Below, in pieces: positions 63,614-64,000 of a stretch of 64,000 nucleotides of DNA. Below the pieces are notes generated by a model. That model worked only from the letters and a program-made list of their open reading frames with translations, did no database searches and had not been told where the DNA came from. The DNA comes from an uncultured Paracoccaceae bacterium (GTDB taxonomy: Bacteria; Pseudomonadota; Alphaproteobacteria; Rhodobacterales; Rhodobacteraceae), in assembly GCA_947503765.1 (NCBI GenBank), contig CANNFA010000001.1, forward strand, positions 682,001 through 746,000, in the 5' to 3' direction. Positions within the stretch are counted from its first letter, which is position 1; each line of letters starts with the position of its first letter. The position numbers and the translations under genes were made by a program.

Positions 63614-64000
63614 ATGTCCGAGATCCCGATGACCGATTCCACGCCCCATCGCTCCGCCCGCCGGGAGGCCGGGTTCTCGCTGCTCGAATTGATGGTGGTG
63701 GTGGTGATCCTGTCGATCCTGGCGCTGGTCATCGTCCCGCGGGTCATCGACCGTCCCGACCAGGCCCGCATCACCCGCGTCAAGTCGGACCTCGCCACGC
63801 TGGCCAACGCCGTCAAGCTCTACAAGCTGGACAATTTCCGCTATCCGACCACCGAACAGGGGCTGGAGGCGCTGGTGACACGGCCCACGTCCGAGCCGGT
63901 TCCCGCGAACTGGTCCGGCGGCGGCTATATCGACCGGCTGCCCAAGGATCCCTGGGGCAAGGAATACAGCTACCTGTCGCCCGGCGTGCACGGCGATTTC
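63614..64000 (+). CDS. gspG: Type II secretion system major pseudopilin GspG, 5' part
   Basis: 129 codons up to the window end. A short basic leader ends REAG, cut before FSLLELMVVVVILSILALV (prepilin peptidase site G|F with Glu at +5). YPTTEQGLEALVTRP, LPKDPWGKEYSYLSPG and HGDF are the GspG core with its calcium-site region. It builds the periplasmic pseudopilus of type II secretion. A second in-frame ATG at 63629 (MTDSTPHR) is possible. The rest of the gsp operon probably continues beyond the window. Confidence 0.93.
   Translation, partial: MSEIPMTDSTPHRSARREAGFSLLELMVVVVILSILALVIVPRVIDRPDQARITRVKSDLATLANAVKLYKLDNFRYPTTEQGLEALVTRPTSEPVPANWSGGGYIDRLPKDPWGKEYSYLSPGVHGDF

Overview
The window is chromosomal DNA from a high-GC alphaproteobacterium, most likely of the family Rhodobacteraceae. 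The evidence is the very GC-rich third codon positions, the many small Rhodobacteraceae-type hypothetical genes, a short SRP RNA, a monomeric NADP isocitrate dehydrogenase, a TrcR/DUF1013 gene and FnrL-type sites. No phage, IS element, CRISPR array or integrase was seen.

Layout. 1-3852: the end of a DUF2478-like gene, then a tungstate uptake operon (tupB-tupC-tupA) and a one-component regulator with a helix-turn-helix and a binding-protein-like domain. 4019-6232: icd. 6620-13218: a peptide ABC importer (binding protein, M24 peptidase, two permeases, two ATPases). 13265-15315: tRNA-Thr, a tiny basic protein, murA and DUF2948. 15657-18808 (minus): an atypical SDR, an RsmC-like methyltransferase, clpS and a norE/norF-like pair. 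18972-21273: HAD hydrolase and D,D-carboxypeptidase. 21289-27585 (minus): a yejABEF-type peptide importer. 27755-32987: membrane cytochrome c, prephenate dehydratase, SRPBCC protein, nudC and cpdB.

33012-40059 (minus) is the most interesting block. It is an operon for a heme-copper enzyme related to B-family (ba3-like) oxygen reductases. The active-site tyrosine of the HPxVY motif is replaced (H-S-S-Q-Q, with Gln at the Tyr position). With it are a CuA subunit II, a one-helix small subunit, heme O synthase, a Sco protein, a cytochrome b fused to two [4Fe-4S] clusters and an MvhD/FlpD-like domain, and a bacteriohemerythrin. An FNR-type box and a perfect TTTCAAAT-N4-ATTTGAAA palindrome lie upstream. 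Tyrosine loss, norEF-like genes and hemerythrin together make a nitric-oxide reductase more likely than an oxidase; this is inference.

40277-48180 is housekeeping: SRP RNA, dnaX-ybaB-recR, trcR, RNase T2, a quinone reductase, COQ9 and rpsU. 48225-51142 (minus): duplicated STAS-like protein, Lrp regulator, two SH3 proteins and mscL. 51542-51784 is a small gene behind a perfect FNR box. 51781-58994 (minus) is a seven-gene operon of unknown function built around an AAA+ ATPase, with a long coiled-coil protein, three small membrane proteins and two large soluble proteins. 59159-64000: SDR, P1-family peptidase, gabD, a DUF6473-like protein and the start of a type II secretion pseudopilin gene.

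At least four copies of an intergenic double-hairpin repeat lie just 3' of genes, each in the sense orientation of the upstream gene.
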